Positions 62,532-64,000 of a stretch of 64,000 nt of DNA are shown piece by piece (the stretch's first letter is position 1; the number at the start of each line of letters is the position of its first letter). Position numbers and translations under genes: made by a program. This DNA comes from Nocardia brasiliensis NBRC 14402. Its GTDB lineage: Bacteria; Actinomycetota; Actinomycetes; Mycobacteriales; Mycobacteriaceae. Location: NCBI RefSeq assembly GCF_000308475.2, contig NZ_BAFT02000081.1, positions 1 to 64,000 on the forward strand, read 5' to 3'. The notes beneath the pieces were generated by a model. The model did not search any database. It worked only from the letters and a program-made list of their open reading frames with translations, and was not told where the DNA came from.

Positions 62532-63632
62532 ATGGATCTCATGATCCGTGTGTTGACCGACCGCTGGACCTTTGTCATCCCCCTGCTCGCCGCCGTTGCC
62601 TTGGCACTGACCTGGGGGCGAAGTCTGTCCGGTGTGGCGGTGATCGTGGTGGCCGCCGCCCTCATCGGTGCGGTGCTCGCGGCGGTCTATCACGCAGAGG
62701 TGGTCGCGCACCGGGTCGGTGAACCGTTCGGATCGCTGGTACTCGCGGTCGCGGTGACGGTCATCGAGGTCGCGCTCATCGTCACGCTGATGATCTCCGG
62801 CGGCGACAAGGCCGCCTCGCTGGCCAGGGACACCGTGTTCGCGGCGGTGATGATCACCTGCAACGGCATCGTCGGTCTCGCGCTGCTGGTCGGCGCCTTG
62901 CGCAGACGGGTCGCGGTGTTCAATGCCGAAGGCACCGGCGCCGCGCTGGCCACCGTGGCGACGCTGGCCACGCTCAGCCTCGTGCTGCCGACCTTCACCA
63001 CCAGCACGCCGGGACCGGAGTTCTCCGCCGCGCAGCTGGCCTTCGCCGCGGTCGCCTCGCTCGCGCTGTACGGGTTGTTCGTCATGGTGCAGACGGTCCG
63101 GCACCCCGACGACTTCCTCCCGGTCGAGGGCGACGGCGTGGTGACCGACGACGACGCGCACGAGACGCGACCGACCGTCAGAGCCGCGCTGCTCAGCCTC
63201 TTACTGCTGTTCGTCGCGCTGGTGTGCGTGGTCGGGCTGGCCAAGGTCGTCTCGCCGGCCATCGAATCGGCCGTGGCCTCGGCCGGACTGCCGCCCTCGG
63301 CGGTCGGCGTGGTGATCGCGCTGCTGGTGCTGCTGCCGGAGACGCTCGCCGCATTCAATGCGGCCCGCCGGGACCGGGTGCAGATCAGCCTCAATCTCGC
63401 CCTCGGTTCGGCCATGGCCAGTATCGGCCTGACCATTCCGGTGATCGCCGTGGCGACGATCTGGCTGGACGGTCCGCTGGTGCTCGGACTGGGCGCCACC
63501 CAGATGGTGCTGCTCGGCTTGACCGTGGTCGTCGGCACGCTCACCGTGGTGCCCGGCCGGGCCACGCTGCTGCAGGGCGGGGTGCATCTGGCCCTGTTCT
63601 CGGCCTTCGTTTTCCTGGCCGCCAGCCCGTAG
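62532..63632 (+). CDS. CaCA-family (ChaA-like) cation/proton exchanger
   Basis: A 366-aa membrane protein with about 11 helices and two inverted alpha-repeats: EPFGSLVLAVAVTVIEVALI in the first half and LLPETLAAFNAARRDRVQIS plus NLALGSAMASIGLTIP in the second, the ion-binding signature of Ca2+/H+ and Na+/H+ antiporters such as ChaA. An acidic loop (EGDGVVTDDDAHE) links the halves. The ATG at 62532 is used; a second ATG three codons on is possible. Confidence 0.9.
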   Translation: MDLMIRVLTDRWTFVIPLLAAVALALTWGRSLSGVAVIVVAAALIGAVLAAVYHAEVVAHRVGEPFGSLVLAVAVTVIEVALIVTLMISGGDKAASLARDTVFAAVMITCNGIVGLALLVGALRRRVAVFNAEGTGAALATVATLATLSLVLPTFTTSTPGPEFSAAQLAFAAVASLALYGLFVMVQTVRHPDDFLPVEGDGVVTDDDAHETRPTVRAALLSLLLLFVALVCVVGLAKVVSPAIESAVASAGLPPSAVGVVIALLVLLPETLAAFNAARRDRVQISLNLALGSAMASIGLTIPVIAVATIWLDGPLVLGLGATQMVLLGLTVVVGTLTVVPGRATLLQGGVHLALFSAFVFLAASP

Positions 63633-64000
63633 CGATGTGACTCGACTCACCCACGGCCGGGGTTCCGCTGCCTCGGTTCGCCCCGTTCCGGGTTTCGGTC
63701 TTTCACTCCGGGTGTGCTGCCTGTTGTCCGGCTCGGGCCATTCGGCCGAAAAACCAGACGTCCGGCTTGTCTTTTTCGCTGAACTTCCGGTTCTCGTGAC
63801 CGTGTCGTGATCTTGCTTAGTGTTAGCTGAGCTAAGTGGCGTGGATCACCGCGATAGCTGATCAGTGCTGATAACTCGTTTCAGAATGCGGATTTACTTC
63901 CAAGTTGAGCCTTTGACCTGCGGCTGGTGCTAGCTGACAGCAAGCGTTTTAGAGGCGATGCTCACACCGTGACCGGCTTTACTGTTACCTATCGTCACCG
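63633..64000. other. Gene-free 3' end of the window with TAGCTGA repeats
   Basis: No coding region is visible. TAGCTGA occurs three times (63824, 63855, 63931), once inside the perfect palindrome TTAGCTGAGCTAA (63823-63835). The last 100 bases are less GC-rich and probably form a promoter region for a gene starting beyond the window; no -35/-10 pair is convincing. Confidence 0.5.

Overview
The window reads as chromosomal DNA of a high-GC mycolic-acid actinomycete (order Mycobacteriales). Nocardia or a close relative is the best guess. The left two thirds keep the gene order that Mycobacterium tuberculosis has from about Rv1321 to Rv1343c: nucS, a small zinc protein, methylmalonyl-CoA epimerase, a fadA4-type thiolase, a thioredoxin-fold TPR protein, glgB-glgE, glgP, a dinG-type helicase, pncB, clpS, DUF2017, a P1 peptidase, mec-cysO-cysM, rhomboid, an MBL phosphodiesterase, rph, rdgB, DUF3817 and the Rv1343c-like protein. 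Against that order I see added genes (lysE/TetR/VOC, a purine permease, DoxX, an EspG operon, a methyltransferase, pncA) and one gap (no murI after the rhomboid). No rRNA, tRNA, CRISPR array, insertion sequence or phage gene is recognisable.

Region by region. 1-1491 is a non-coding, repeat-rich stretch that begins with a strong terminator. 1492-7966 holds the DNA mismatch endonuclease NucS, a rhomboid-like membrane protein, a DivIVA-like coiled coil, epimerase and thiolase (acyl-CoA metabolism), and a thioredoxin-fold co-chaperone. 8030-17626 is alpha-glucan metabolism: GlgE builds maltosyl units into linear glucan, GlgB branches it, GlgP degrades it. A lysE/TetR/VOC module framed by two unrelated tandem-repeat arrays sits inside this block. 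17750-20580 carries a purine permease, DoxX, a small secreted protein and RidA. 20804-23970 is a compact, lower-GC operon of lipoprotein, helical protein, PPE-like protein with a proline/threonine-rich tail, and the type VII chaperone EspG. 23971-28991 is a methyltransferase, DinG and NAD salvage (PncA makes nicotinate, PncB captures it). 29116-36046 is a long forward run for proteolysis, the CysO/CysM/Mec cysteine route, RNA processing and nucleotide-pool cleaning.

The right third (36050-63632) looks accessory: several regulators (two TetR, PadR, two LysR, one XRE, a group 2 sigma factor, an ECF sigma factor), efflux and ABC transporters, a flavin monooxygenase, a haloalkane dehalogenase, a secretory lipase, a secreted HNH nuclease, a PhoU-like protein, a transglutaminase-like protein, a predicted seven-bladed secreted propeller, a membrane-anchored DUF4189 protein, a PPOX/F420-type protein and a CaCA exchanger.

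Two recurring features stand out. First, at least 17 genes have a TANNNT -10 hexamer exactly 6 or 7 bases before the chosen start codon and usually no Shine-Dalgarno sequence, which suggests widespread leaderless transcription and fixes many starts. Second, promoters of several accessory genes carry near-perfect palindromes. All calls rest on reading the sequence; no database search was run.
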